Shown: piece after piece, positions 7,807-16,327 of the stretch
How positions within the stretch are numbered: position 1 is the stretch's first letter
Layout of the letters: each line of letters opens with the position of its first letter
Assembly (NCBI GenBank): GCA_013153035.1
Contig: JAADFF010000002.1
Location: 1-46,173, forward strand
Direction: 5' to 3'
Length of the DNA: 46,173 bases
Source: Dictyoglomota bacterium
Lineage (GTDB): Bacteria; Coprothermobacterota; Coprothermobacteria; Coprothermobacterales; JAADFF01
Position numbers and translations under genes: made by a program
Notes under the pieces: model-generated
What the model was told of the DNA's origin: nothing
The model's input: the letters and a program-made list of their open reading frames with translations, nothing else
The model's database searches: none

Positions 7807-8184
7807 ATGAAGCCCAGAAGACTGGATAGAATGCAGGAGATTATAAAAAATGAAGTGGCTTCAGCTCTTGTTACAGGTAGTGACGAGAGCCTTAAGATGG
7901 TAAACATCTTTGATGTCGAAGTGACCAATGATATGAAATATGCCCGTATCTATTACAGTATTATTGGTGATGCCGATCAGGCTAAAATACAGGAAAAACT
8001 GGAGAGATTGGGTAGAAAGCTGCAGGGAGAAATTTCCCGCAAACATAGATTTCGTATTACCCCCCGCTTTATGTTTATATACAACGATTCTCTTGATAGG
8101 GGCTTTAAAGTTATTGAGCTTCTGAAGAAGATTTCTTCTTCTGAGGAGGAGGCAGAGGATGGACACGCAGACACTGAAGAATGA
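7807..8184 (+). CDS. rbfA: Ribosome-binding factor A
   Basis: A 125-residue KH-fold protein that helps mature the 17S rRNA 5' end and the 30S subunit. RPRRLDRM-like N-terminus (MKPRRLDRMQEIIKNEVASA) and the C-terminal FRITPRFMFIYNDSLDRG are typical. I chose ATG 7807, with GAGGGTGAGG just upstream, over a longer frame starting at 7771 inside the previous gene. Its last 26 nt overlap nrnA. Confidence 0.93.
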   Translation: MKPRRLDRMQEIIKNEVASALVTGSDESLKMVNIFDVEVTNDMKYARIYYSIIGDADQAKIQEKLERLGRKLQGEISRKHRFRITPRFMFIYNDSLDRGFKVIELLKKISSSEEEAEDGHADTEE

Positions 8185-9160
8185 ACTTAAGAAAATAGAA
8201 GAAAAAATACAGGGGGCAAACTCTATAGCTATATTTGGCCACCTTGCCCCCGATGGTGATTGTGTAGGTTCTATACTAGGAGCATATATGAAGCTGAAAA
8301 AACTGGGAAAAGATGTGGATGTTTACCTAAATGACCCAGTGCCAGATGTATATAAGTATCTTCCCCACAGTGATGATATCAAGCATGAGCCTGTAAAAAA
8401 ACGCTATGATATTCTTCTCACAATTGACCTAACAGGTGAAAATCGCATGGGAGATATATGGTTTCAGGTTAAGGAAGCTTCTCCAAATGCACCAGTACTT
8501 GTTATAGACCACCATGTTTCCAATGAGCGCTTTGGCGATATCAATGTTGTTGACACAGATGCTGCGGCTGCTGCAGAGATTATCTATTTCTTCTTTGAAG
8601 ACATTATTGACAAGGACATTGCCCAAGCTCTGCTTAATGGCATTATGACAGATAGCGGTTTTATGGCATACGAGAGCGTAAAGCCTCGTACTGTAGAGGT
8701 TGTCAGAAAGCTGAGAAGTTATGGTGCTTCTATATCCACCGTGCGAGAAAATCTTGACAGGTGGAGTAGATTTGGCAAGATTCACCTGTGGGGTATAGGA
8801 TTTTCCCGTGCAGAGTCTATAGCAGAGGGTAGAGGTGTGGTTTCCTACATTAAAAGGGACGATATGAAGAAGACAGGTACCTTTGAGGAAGATATTGCCG
8901 GCCTTGTGTCTGCCCTGAGAAGCCCCGATGGGGTTTATGGAGTGGCATTGTTGTCTGAGGCATATGATGACGATAAAAATGAGGTGCGTATCAGTTTCAG
9001 AAGTAGTGCACCTGTAGAAGTTCATATTCTTGCCAAAGAGTTTGGCGGTGGTGGACATCCCCGTGCAGCCGGTGCCCGTGTAGAGGGAGAGCCTATAGAG
9101 ATTGTGCTTGAGAGGGTAAAGAAACGCCTAACACAGGAGTTGATGAAGCATGACATTTAG
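8159..9160 (+). CDS. nrnA: Bifunctional oligoribonuclease / pAp phosphatase NrnA (DHH family)
   Basis: A 333-residue DHH/DHHA1 phosphoesterase. The metal-site motifs are all present: GHLAPDGD (H28, D32, D34), D90 in LLTIDLTG, the DHH triad at 117-119 (VIDHHVSNE), and D165 in MTDSGF. The C-terminal DHHA1 domain has EFGGGGHPRAAGA. The family degrades nano-RNAs and converts pAp to AMP. The gene overlaps rbfA by 26 nt and the next gene by 11 nt, a placement seen in many bacteria. Confidence 0.93.
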   Translation: MDTQTLKNELKKIEEKIQGANSIAIFGHLAPDGDCVGSILGAYMKLKKLGKDVDVYLNDPVPDVYKYLPHSDDIKHEPVKKRYDILLTIDLTGENRMGDIWFQVKEASPNAPVLVIDHHVSNERFGDINVVDTDAAAAAEIIYFFFEDIIDKDIAQALLNGIMTDSGFMAYESVKPRTVEVVRKLRSYGASISTVRENLDRWSRFGKIHLWGIGFSRAESIAEGRGVVSYIKRDDMKKTGTFEEDIAGLVSALRSPDGVYGVALLSEAYDDDKNEVRISFRSSAPVEVHILAKEFGGGGHPRAAGARVEGEPIEIVLERVKKRLTQELMKHDI

Positions 9161-9854
9161 GGAGTATCTGAAGGATATCAAAGGTGATGTATGTATAAGG
9201 GTATCTCCCCGATTTGAGGGAGATATTGTTGTCTATAGTGCCGTTTATGCACTCTATAAGCTTTTAGAAGAAAGTGGTAATACTGTATGTGTAAGTTGGC
9301 CCGGACATTTACCACCGGCGGCAAACAGGGTTTTTCCTATGCCACTAGCTGGCGATGGAAAAGGTGCTACTGTTAGCATAGAAAAGAACAAAGTTGTATT
9401 CAATGGAAAAGAGTTTTCTTATAAATATACCCCTGCAGAGCTACTTATAGATGGACTTGATGAGCCTGATGATGTGCTTGCAGCACTGTTTGTCTCACTA
9501 TATGCAGGTACCAGAGGCTTTGCAATGGATGATGTTTCTGATGAAGTGCTTCAGTGGTTTCAGAGGCTGCTGGAGAAAGGATTTCCACACTACAAGTATG
9601 TGGACCTCATATATGTTATTTCCTCTCCTGATGTGTTTCATGTCTGGGGTGAAGTTATGCAAAATGCCCAGCTGAAAGATGATATTGTTGTATCTGTTTA
9701 CGAAAAAGACGATACCCTTATACCGCCCGAATGGTTTAAAGTTGCTTCCTATCTGGCACGTTACACAGGGAAGGGCAGAGTATATGTGAAGAGAGAGCAG
9801 GGTTATGAGTACTTTGATGCCGATGGTTCTCGCGGGATGGTGGATAGCATATGA
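9150..9854 (+). CDS. Degenerate NrnA-like (DHH-fold) protein, probably non-catalytic
   Basis: A 234-residue protein with no standard annotation that I recognise, but it lines up with the preceding NrnA. Residues 14-48 (VCIRVSPRFEGD, then a helix and VCV) match NrnA 23-56, with H28 and D32 replaced by Ser and Glu. Residues 111-144 (AALFVSLYAGTRGFA onward) match NrnA 156-189, with catalytic D165 replaced by Thr. Residues 162-187 (VFHVWGE, VVSVYEKDD) match KIHLWGI and VVSYIKRDD. The segment with the second Asp and the DHH triad is missing, as is DHHA1 GGGGH. It overlaps nrnA by 11 nt and truB by 4 nt. I infer a tandem duplicate turned pseudoenzyme, perhaps a partner of NrnA. Confidence 0.7.
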   Translation: MTFREYLKDIKGDVCIRVSPRFEGDIVVYSAVYALYKLLEESGNTVCVSWPGHLPPAANRVFPMPLAGDGKGATVSIEKNKVVFNGKEFSYKYTPAELLIDGLDEPDDVLAALFVSLYAGTRGFAMDDVSDEVLQWFQRLLEKGFPHYKYVDLIYVISSPDVFHVWGEVMQNAQLKDDIVVSVYEKDDTLIPPEWFKVASYLARYTGKGRVYVKREQGYEYFDADGSRGMVDSI

Positions 9855-10759
9855 CAGATGGCATACTTCCTGTGATAAAACCTGTTGGCATGCGTTCTAT
9901 GGAGGTTGTGGATAGAATCAAATACAGGCTGAAAAAAGTCTATGGTAAGAAAATAAAGATGGGCCATACTGGTACCCTTGACAGGATGGCGGCTGGAATG
10001 TTTCCGCTGTGTGTAGGTAAAGCATGTAAGTTTACCTCCTTTTTTACATCGTGGGATAAAGAATATGTTTCTCATATTGTGCTTGGTAAATCCACAAAGA
10101 CCCATGATATAGAAGGTGAAGTTACATATGTCCACGAAGGACCTATCCCTGACAGAAACACTGTTGTTGATGCCCTTAGCGAGCATTTTATGGGAGAAAT
10201 CATGCAGGTGCCGCCACTGGTATCTGCCGTTAGGGTAAAGGGTAGAAGGGCCCATGAGTATTTTTACGATGATGGCAAAGGTGAGGGGGAGGTAGAAATA
10301 CCGCCCCGCAAAGTGTTTATATACGAGATGCAGATTATTGATTACAAGATTAAGGATGGACTAGGTCATCTGTTTGTGCGTATCCGTTGCTCTAAGGGTA
10401 CATATATTAGGGCTATTGCCAGGGATTTGGGGAAAATACTTGGTACTGGTGGTTATATGCACGGACTTGTGCGTACGATTACAGGTCCGTTTAAGCTTGA
10501 TAGTGCTGTGACGATGAATATGCTGTGGCAGACAGACCATCCTCTTGATTATATTGTGCCTATTGAATACGGACTCAGAACATATCCTGAGATTGTGCTT
10601 TCTGATACCGATATCAATATGCTCCGCTCTGGTAGGGGGCTTCCCCTTGGTGATGAGGGAAGCGTGGATGCCATATTTAGAGTGAAAAATACTGCCGGTA
10701 TGTTTGTTGGGCTTGCAGAAATGAAGGAAGGGGTGTTAAAGGTAAAACTATGGTTATAA
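9851..10759 (+). CDS. truB: tRNA pseudouridine-55 synthase TruB
   Basis: A 302-residue enzyme that makes pseudouridine 55 in the T loop of tRNA. The catalytic loop reads GHTGTLDRMAAGMFPL, with catalytic Asp44; the usual GTLDPLATG has Pro replaced by Arg here. Later motifs are present: QVPPLVSAVRVKGRRAHEY and the RCSKGTYIRAIARDLG region. Its ATGA start overlaps the stop of the NrnA-like gene, and its end overlaps ribF by 10 nt, so it is translationally coupled on both sides. Confidence 0.93.
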   Translation: MTDGILPVIKPVGMRSMEVVDRIKYRLKKVYGKKIKMGHTGTLDRMAAGMFPLCVGKACKFTSFFTSWDKEYVSHIVLGKSTKTHDIEGEVTYVHEGPIPDRNTVVDALSEHFMGEIMQVPPLVSAVRVKGRRAHEYFYDDGKGEGEVEIPPRKVFIYEMQIIDYKIKDGLGHLFVRIRCSKGTYIRAIARDLGKILGTGGYMHGLVRTITGPFKLDSAVTMNMLWQTDHPLDYIVPIEYGLRTYPEIVLSDTDINMLRSGRGLPLGDEGSVDAIFRVKNTAGMFVGLAEMKEGVLKVKLWL

Positions 10760-11724
10760 GATACTCTCTGCCGACATATAAGGTTAAAGGTGTTGTAATA
10801 GGTAGCTTTGATGGACTGCACAGGGGCCATGTGGCGCTGTTAGGTTTGGCGAGAAAATTTGGGGTAGATAGTGTACTAACTTTTTATCCCGTTCCCAAGG
10901 CTGTTAAAGAGGGAGTAGGTCATATTACTGTGCTTTGGGAAAAAGTAGCAGGTTTCTCTGGCATGGGCTTTGACAATATATTTGTACTGAACTTCAAAGA
11001 TGAGCGTATTAGAAATATGGAGGCAGAAGAGTTTCTTAGGAAGCTTGAACCTTATGTAGATATTATTGTGGTAGGCTTTAATTTCCGTTTTGGAAGAGAT
11101 AGGCAGGGAGATATTGAAATGTTGAAGGAATGGGGTAAACTCCATGACAAGAAAATCATTGTTATGGAGCCTGAGATGGAGGGAGATATTGTTATATCCA
11201 GTAGTAATATTCGCCAGAGTATAGAAGAGGGCAAATTGGAAGAGGCACGCATAATGCTTGGTTATCCTTACTTTGCCTCTGGTCCTGTAATTAGGGAGAG
11301 GGGTATAGGCACGAAGATGGGTTTTCCCACAATAAACATACAGGTGCCATCTGATAAGATTATGCCTCCTTATGGGGTATATAGTGGATTACTTGCCACA
11401 GATGATGGAAAAGTTGTCTGGGCTGTTGCCAACTGGGGAGAGGCGCCCACATTTGGTAGAAAAGAGCCTAGACTGGAAGTCCATGTCCTTGATGAGGTGA
11501 TGGGGGAACTGCATCCTGAGAAGGCACTATTTGTGTTTCAGCATTTTATTAGAGAAGAAAGAAAATTTGACAGTGTTGATGAGTTAAAGCACCAGATAGA
11601 TATGGACTTAAAGAAGGCTATCTCGTTATATGATCCCGAGTTTATACATGGTTTTTATCGTGCATTTTTACCGTACACCATATGGAGGAGTATGTCTGTT
11701 ATTCCATTTGGATATGGTAGATAG
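10750..11724 (+). CDS. ribF: Bifunctional riboflavin kinase / FMN adenylyltransferase
   Basis: A 324-residue enzyme that makes FMN and FAD. The N-terminal nucleotidyltransferase domain has VIGSFDGLHRGH (residues about 16-27) and the ISSSNIRQSI motif. The C-terminal flavokinase has GTKMGFPTINIQ and YGVYSGLL. The last 30 residues or so (from IHGFYRAFLPY) extend beyond the usual end of the family. It overlaps truB by 10 nt, and the truB-ribF pairing is widespread. Confidence 0.94.
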   Translation: MVIRYSLPTYKVKGVVIGSFDGLHRGHVALLGLARKFGVDSVLTFYPVPKAVKEGVGHITVLWEKVAGFSGMGFDNIFVLNFKDERIRNMEAEEFLRKLEPYVDIIVVGFNFRFGRDRQGDIEMLKEWGKLHDKKIIVMEPEMEGDIVISSSNIRQSIEEGKLEEARIMLGYPYFASGPVIRERGIGTKMGFPTINIQVPSDKIMPPYGVYSGLLATDDGKVVWAVANWGEAPTFGRKEPRLEVHVLDEVMGELHPEKALFVFQHFIREERKFDSVDELKHQIDMDLKKAISLYDPEFIHGFYRAFLPYTIWRSMSVIPFGYGR

Positions 11725-11753
11725 GCCTCTAATTGGGAGGGGAGGGGACTGCC

Positions 11754-12593
11754 ATGGAGTTATGGAAGACAAGAAAGTTTGCCAAGGCTATAAATAAGGT
11801 TAATGGCACAAGGTTTCAAATTTGCCATGAGAAGATGGGAAGACCATCAAGGCTTGCCATATTGCTTCTTACAGATGATCCCTCATCTCATGGGTATGCC
11901 CATATGCAAAAAAAGTCTTTTACGAAACATGGAGTTGATGTATCTCTTGTTCATTATCCAGCAGATATTCCCGCTGACACTGTCTATGAAGATGTTATCA
12001 AGTGGATAGAGTGGGCCGATGGTGTGTTTCTACACAGACCTCTTCATAAACATCTTGACTATAAAAAGGTGCTTGGTATGATTCCATATACGAAAGATAT
12101 CGAGGGCCTTAAAGAGGCCTCTATAGGAGGTCTTGTCTTGAAACGATACAATGTTATCCCTGCAACAGCTTGGTCTGCGGCATTAATTCCTATGTTCTAT
12201 GGGGTCACCCTTGCCGGTAAAAAGGCCGTTGTTATAGGTCGATCTCCTACTGTGGGTATGCCCCTGTCAATTCTTCTTACACATATGAATGCCACTGTGT
12301 CTACAGTGCACTCAAAGACACCAGATATTACAGAATACACAAAGATGGCAGATATAGTCTTTGTGTCTGTTGGGCGTCCACGGTTTCTCAAAGGTGACAT
12401 GATAAAAGAGGGGGCCTATGTTGTAGATATAGGTATTCATTACATAGGTGATGAGATTGTAGGAGATGTTGATGCTTATTCTATTGAAGGTAAGGCTGCT
12501 GCGTATACGCCGGTACCCGGTGGAGTAGGAACATTGACAACGGCACTAATTGTGTCATCGTTCTTGAGATTACTGGAAAAACATGTATGCTGA
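11754..12593 (+). CDS. folD: FolD-like methylene-THF dehydrogenase, divergent active site
   Basis: A 279-residue FolD homologue. The NADP side is conserved: GRSPTVGMP (162-170), TVHSKT and TPVPGGVGT near the C-terminus. The folate side is altered. In the loop usually written YVxxKxK, Tyr48 is kept but the catalytic Lys position is Gln52. The VQLPLP motif reads LHRPLH (Gln to His94), KDVDG reads KDIEG (Asp to Glu117), and PCTP reads PATA (136-139). Cyclohydrolase activity is therefore doubtful, while dehydrogenase activity may remain. ATG 11754 is preceded by GGAGGGG. The gene sits among translation genes, 29 nt after ribF. Confidence 0.85.
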   Translation: MELWKTRKFAKAINKVNGTRFQICHEKMGRPSRLAILLLTDDPSSHGYAHMQKKSFTKHGVDVSLVHYPADIPADTVYEDVIKWIEWADGVFLHRPLHKHLDYKKVLGMIPYTKDIEGLKEASIGGLVLKRYNVIPATAWSAALIPMFYGVTLAGKKAVVIGRSPTVGMPLSILLTHMNATVSTVHSKTPDITEYTKMADIVFVSVGRPRFLKGDMIKEGAYVVDIGIHYIGDEIVGDVDAYSIEGKAAAYTPVPGGVGTLTTALIVSSFLRLLEKHVC

Positions 12594-12599
12594 ACTGCC

Positions 12600-12929
12600 A
12601 TGTATATAAGAACAGTTAAAGACTGGCATCGATTTTGGCAAAAGAAGAGAAGTGAGGTAAAGGTTGTATGTATGGATTCAGCACTTATCGATGAGCCTTT
12701 ATTTGGCACGGTTTTTGATAGACATGACTTTTTTGAAAAGGTTCTAAAGAACTATGATGGTATCCTAATAGTTAGAGAGGGGCAAGGATATTATCTTGTA
12801 TCGCGTAAATATATAGCGTATTTTCCGAATAACATCTTTGATGACTTTGATGAGACTTGTAAAAAAGACGAAGTTGATATACAATTACTGTTTGATACCC
12901 TTGTAAATCGCTTTATGAAGGAGGTGTAG
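12600..12929 (+). CDS. Hypothetical protein between folD and metK
   Basis: A 109-residue protein that I do not recognise. It has mixed alpha/beta character: a basic N-terminus (RFWQKKRSEVKVV), a central strand-turn-strand (YDGILIVREGQGYYLVSRKYIAYF) and an acidic C-terminal half with one Cys. There is no signal peptide or membrane helix. The start is uncertain, since no clear ribosome-binding site precedes ATG 12600 and folD ends only 6 nt earlier; translation coupling is likely. metK begins 3 nt after its stop. Codon use resembles its neighbours, so I take it as a real gene. Confidence 0.7.
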   Translation: MYIRTVKDWHRFWQKKRSEVKVVCMDSALIDEPLFGTVFDRHDFFEKVLKNYDGILIVREGQGYYLVSRKYIAYFPNNIFDDFDETCKKDEVDIQLLFDTLVNRFMKEV

Positions 12930-12932
12930 AGA

Positions 12933-14180
12933 GTGAAGAGATATTTCCGTTTTACATCTGAGTCTGTTACAGAGGGGCATCCTGATAAGGTAGCCGACCA
13001 GATTTCTGATGCTATTCTTGATGCCTACCTTGCAGGTGATCCTTACAGCCGTGTTGCTGCAGAAACTGCAGTTAATACGGGTACTGTCTATGTATTTGGT
13101 GAGATTACATCTCAGGCAAATCCTGACCTTGATGAGGTTATACGCAATGTCATAAGAAATATAGGCTATACCAAGGCTGAGTATGGGTTTGCCGCAGATT
13201 CTGTAGGTATCATATTTGGACTGAAACGCCAGTCTCCCGACATAGCCATGGGTGTTAATAAATCCCTTGAGGCTAAAGTGGGAGAAGCTGATACAGAAGA
13301 GGAAACCATTGGTGCGGGAGACCAGGGCATGATGATAGGTTATGCTGTTGCAGAGACCGATGTGTATATGCCACTGCCCATTTATCTCGCACACAAGCTT
13401 GTGAAGAGACTTGCCGATGTACGTAAGCGTGGTGATCTTCCATTTCTCAGACCTGATGGTAAGAGCCAGGTAACTGTAGAGTATGAGCTTGATACAGAGA
13501 CAGGTATTAGAAGACCTATTAAGATTACCGATGTTGTTGTATCTGCTCAGCACGATGATATGGACATGGAGGAGCTGCGCGAGAAGATTCTTGAGCATGT
13601 TATTCTTCCTGTACTTCCTGAGGAGCTTATGCCCTCTAAGTATGTTATCAATGTGCCAGAGGATGACCCAGCCATGGATAGCGATACATTGAGAATCTTT
13701 ATCAATCCAACAGGTAGATTTGTGATAGGTGGTCCTAAGGGTGATGCAGGTCTTACAGGTCGTAAGATTATGGTAGATACATATGGTTCTATGGCCAGTC
13801 ATGGTGGTGGTGCATTCAGCGGTAAAGACCCAACCAAGGTTGACCGTTCTGCAGCATATATGGCAAGGTATATTGCCAAGAATATTGTTGCATCTGGCCT
13901 TGCCTATGAGGCAACAGTTCAGATTGCATATGCCATTGGTGTTGCCGAGCCTGTATCTCTTATGATAGATACCCGTGGTACCGGTAAAGTGCCTGAGATA
14001 GAAATTGCCAAGTGGTTTGAGGAGAATGTTGACATGACTCCAGGAGGTATTATCAAGAGATTTGACCTCAGGAGACCTATTTATCTCCAGACAGCTGCAT
14101 ATGGCCACTTTGGTAGAGAAGGTTTCCCATGGGAGGCAACAGATCTTGTAGATGAGCTTAGAAAACACTTTGGAGTATAA
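12933..14180 (+). CDS. metK: S-adenosylmethionine synthetase
   Basis: A 415-residue enzyme making SAM from methionine and ATP. Motifs: [20 protein letters not shown] at the N-terminus (methionine and Mg binding), [12 protein letters not shown], and the P-loop-like [19 protein letters not shown]. It is somewhat longer than the usual 385-400 residues. The start is GTG 12933 behind AAGGAGGTG. No SAM riboswitch precedes it, since it is inside a dense operon. A strong terminator lies 36 nt downstream, inside priA. Confidence 0.96.
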   Translation: MKRYFRFTSESVTEGHPDKVADQISDAILDAYLAGDPYSRVAAETAVNTGTVYVFGEITSQANPDLDEVIRNVIRNIGYTKAEYGFAADSVGIIFGLKRQSPDIAMGVNKSLEAKVGEADTEEETIGAGDQGMMIGYAVAETDVYMPLPIYLAHKLVKRLADVRKRGDLPFLRPDGKSQVTVEYELDTETGIRRPIKITDVVVSAQHDDMDMEELREKILEHVILPVLPEELMPSKYVINVPEDDPAMDSDTLRIFINPTGRFVIGGPKGDAGLTGRKIMVDTYGSMASHGGGAFSGKDPTKVDRSAAYMARYIAKNIVASGLAYEATVQIAYAIGVAEPVSLMIDTRGTGKVPEIEIAKWFEENVDMTPGGIIKRFDLRRPIYLQTAAYGHFGREGFPWEATDLVDELRKHFGV

Positions 14181-16236
14181 ATACTATAAGGTTGCAGTTG
14201 ATACACCACTGATAGGAGAGCGGTCGGTATTTACCTACCGCTCTCTTTTTTTACTACATACTGGTGATCTCGTTGTTGTTCCTGTTGGAAAAGGGGATGC
14301 CCCCAAGTATGGTGTTGTGGTAGGGGATGCCGATGAAGTGCCTGATGGTTTAGAGATAAAAGAAATCTTGCAGGTTGCCTATCAAGGACTTTTTCCACAC
14401 TGGTATGTAGAATTTGTTTTAGATGTTTCCGATAGGTTACTGATTCCCCCATTTAATATTTTTCTCATCTCTTATGATAAAACACTCATGGATATATCTC
14501 GAATTAGGCTGCTGATGTACACAGGAAAAGATTGTTCCATTTCGAAGAGTCCAGATTTCAATATACTCGTGTCTGATTTGCAGGAGCACGGTTATCTTTT
14601 GTGGAGAGATGTCAAGAAGAGATTTGGCTCTAAGGCTGGTAGATTGTGGAAACGTTTAAAGGATGCTGGTTGTGGAGAGGAAATCATAGGTAATCGCATG
14701 TATAACCCTAAAGTTTCTGCTAGTGTGTGGCTTGTTTGTCAAGATAAAGAGTATCCATTAGAGATGGCACTTGTGTCGTTTGGAAAAAAGGCTGTTTCGC
14801 ACATGATTGGTAGTGGAAAATGTAAGATTGTTTATTATGTGCCTTCTATAAGAGCAGGGGAAAATAATGGTCATCAAAAAGGGTTGTTTACCATCAAAGG
14901 CACAGTAGACGATGTGATATCTCTTGTCATGCAAATGAAAGGTAAGGTTGCTGTTGTAGTTAGAAATCGCTCGGTAGCCGTTGGGCTGGCCAAGAAAATG
15001 GCAAAAGCTGGTGTTAGCCGGGTAATTTCTCCTACACTGAATAAGGAAAAGCTACTGTCTTATGTTGTTTCCGATATGGTAGGAGTTTTCGTTGTGCCAA
15101 CAGGATATATTTTTAAACCATGGTATGGTCTTGATAGCATAATTTTTTATGATATTGATGATATATCTATACCCTTTAGAGATGGTGGTTTTGTAAGAGT
15201 ACCTGATCTTGTTCCAATTGTTAGTAAATATGTTGATGGTGTTTATTATATTTCCCCGTTTCCTGTGCCGTCTATTGCCCATATATCAGATAATGTCGAT
15301 GACAGTTACGTTCCAGATAACATTACTATTGTTGATAAGCCTAAAGAGGAAGTATTACACCGTGAAACTGTAGAAAGGATGAAAGACATTATAGAGCAAG
15401 GGGGAAGAGTTCTTGTCTATGCCTCGAGGCTAGGGTATAGAACTGCCGTGCTATGCCGTAGTTGTGGTTATGTGCAGAGGTGCCCGGTGTGTGGTTTTAC
15501 AATGGTTTATCACCTTAAAGAAGATACTATGATATGCCACAGATGCGGGCATAGGGAACCTTCTATGAGTGTTTGTCCCAAGTGCGGTTCATCGGATATT
15601 GTTATGGTTGGTACCGGTATAGAACTCGTTGAAAGCGAGCTAAGACAGATCTTTGGCGATATGCTGTGTGTACAGAGCTCTAACCAGAGGCGAAAATGTC
15701 CTGAGAGTAGTTCTATTGTGCTTGCCACATTTCGGTTTTATAGATACTTTGTTGGAGATAGATTTGATATAGTCTATATTCCCGATATGGATTTTATGTG
15801 GGCTATTCCTGAATATACAGTATGGGAAGAAACTATGCGTAGGGTGCATAGGCTGGCTATGGTAGGAAAAGAGGTTGTTATTGCCACAAACATAGCAGAT
15901 ATATGGAAAGAAAGATTAGAAGAAGGATATCGTTCGTTTGTAGATAGGGAAATAGGAGAACGAAAGCTTTTATCTTTTCCCCCGTATGTATCTATCCTTC
16001 ATATGGAGTATGGTAGTGAAAACTATAAAGATATCAAAGCTAAAGTAGAACATTTTTATGAGATTTTAGTCTCTTCTAAACTTGGTGATGTGTGGACTCC
16101 GGAATTTATTGGTAGGTATCAAAAGGATGGGTTGTATCGCTGGATGATACGCATGTCTGTTGAAGAGATTTCCCCCGACCTTGTTGACTTCATTGAAAGA
16201 ACGCATCCTCTGAAGTATTATCTCTCCACTCTGTAA
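14152..16236 (+). CDS. priA: PriA-like primosomal protein N', helicase motifs lost
   Basis: About 694 residues. The N-terminal DNA 3'-end-binding domain (YKVAVDTPL to [18 protein letters not shown]) and eight zinc-binding cysteines (C435, C438, C444, C447, C462, C465, C475, C478) mark it as PriA. The helicase core is degenerate: the Walker A position reads IKGTVDD (248-254), the DEEH box reads DIDD (334-337), and motif VI reads MRRVHRLA (562-569). A GSGK at 220-223 is too early to be Walker A. PriA without ATPase is known in Deinococcus radiodurans, so a structural primosome loader is plausible. The start overlaps metK by 29 nt and lacks a good ribosome-binding site; a later start is possible. 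Confidence 0.8.
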   Translation: MSLENTLEYKYYKVAVDTPLIGERSVFTYRSLFLLHTGDLVVVPVGKGDAPKYGVVVGDADEVPDGLEIKEILQVAYQGLFPHWYVEFVLDVSDRLLIPPFNIFLISYDKTLMDISRIRLLMYTGKDCSISKSPDFNILVSDLQEHGYLLWRDVKKRFGSKAGRLWKRLKDAGCGEEIIGNRMYNPKVSASVWLVCQDKEYPLEMALVSFGKKAVSHMIGSGKCKIVYYVPSIRAGENNGHQKGLFTIKGTVDDVISLVMQMKGKVAVVVRNRSVAVGLAKKMAKAGVSRVISPTLNKEKLLSYVVSDMVGVFVVPTGYIFKPWYGLDSIIFYDIDDISIPFRDGGFVRVPDLVPIVSKYVDGVYYISPFPVPSIAHISDNVDDSYVPDNITIVDKPKEEVLHRETVERMKDIIEQGGRVLVYASRLGYRTAVLCRSCGYVQRCPVCGFTMVYHLKEDTMICHRCGHREPSMSVCPKCGSSDIVMVGTGIELVESELRQIFGDMLCVQSSNQRRKCPESSSIVLATFRFYRYFVGDRFDIVYIPDMDFMWAIPEYTVWEETMRRVHRLAMVGKEVVIATNIADIWKERLEEGYRSFVDREIGERKLLSFPPYVSILHMEYGSENYKDIKAKVEHFYEILVSSKLGDVWTPEFIGRYQKDGLYRWMIRMSVEEISPDLVDFIERTHPLKYYLSTL
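14216..14252 (+). terminator. Strong intrinsic terminator inside the 5' end of priA
   Basis: A perfect 9-bp stem, GAGAGCGGT (14216-14224) with ACCGCTCTC (14237-14245), can extend by GGTA/TACC after one mismatch, and is followed by seven T (14246-14252). It begins 36 nt after the metK stop and occupies priA codons 22-34. It probably ends the rimP-metK transcript or attenuates priA. Confidence 0.85.
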
Positions 16237-16271
16237 GAAGTTAAGGTGTATGTATCAATTTTCCTGTGGTG

Positions 16272-16280
16272 TGGTATAAT
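16272..16280 (+). promoter_or_regulatory. Extended -10 promoter for feoB
   Basis: TGG directly followed by a perfect TATAAT (16275-16280), 47 nt before the feoB start. The -35 region is weak. I looked for a Fur or DtxR-type inverted repeat around it and found none that was convincing. Confidence 0.6.
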
Positions 16281-16327
16281 CATAAACGGTTGAAAGTTTA
16301 GAGATATAAACAAAGGAGGTGCCACAG

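Noticed and set aside
10015-10045. A terminator inside truB
   Set aside because: AGGTAAA/TTTACCT followed by CC and six T looks similar, but the stem is 7 bp and AT-rich, separated from the T run, and lies mid-gene.
12894-12932. A SAM riboswitch before metK
   Set aside because: metK is inside a tightly packed operon with a 3-nt gap. No SAM aptamer features are visible.
12885-14168. A 427-codon open frame on the minus strand opposite metK
   Set aside because: It is antisense to a certain gene, its translation is rich in Cys, His, Ile and Asn without any family pattern, and it has no ribosome-binding site. Codon bias of metK explains it.
14809-14820. GSGK in PriA (residues 220-223) as a possible Walker A motif
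   Set aside because: It lies about 30 residues before the aligned Walker A position, is followed by Cys rather than Thr or Ser, and no DEEH partner exists.
16237-16327. A Fur or DtxR-type operator before feoB
   Set aside because: GTTAA-like half sites occur before both feoB and feoA, but no good inverted repeat is present, so I do not call an operator.
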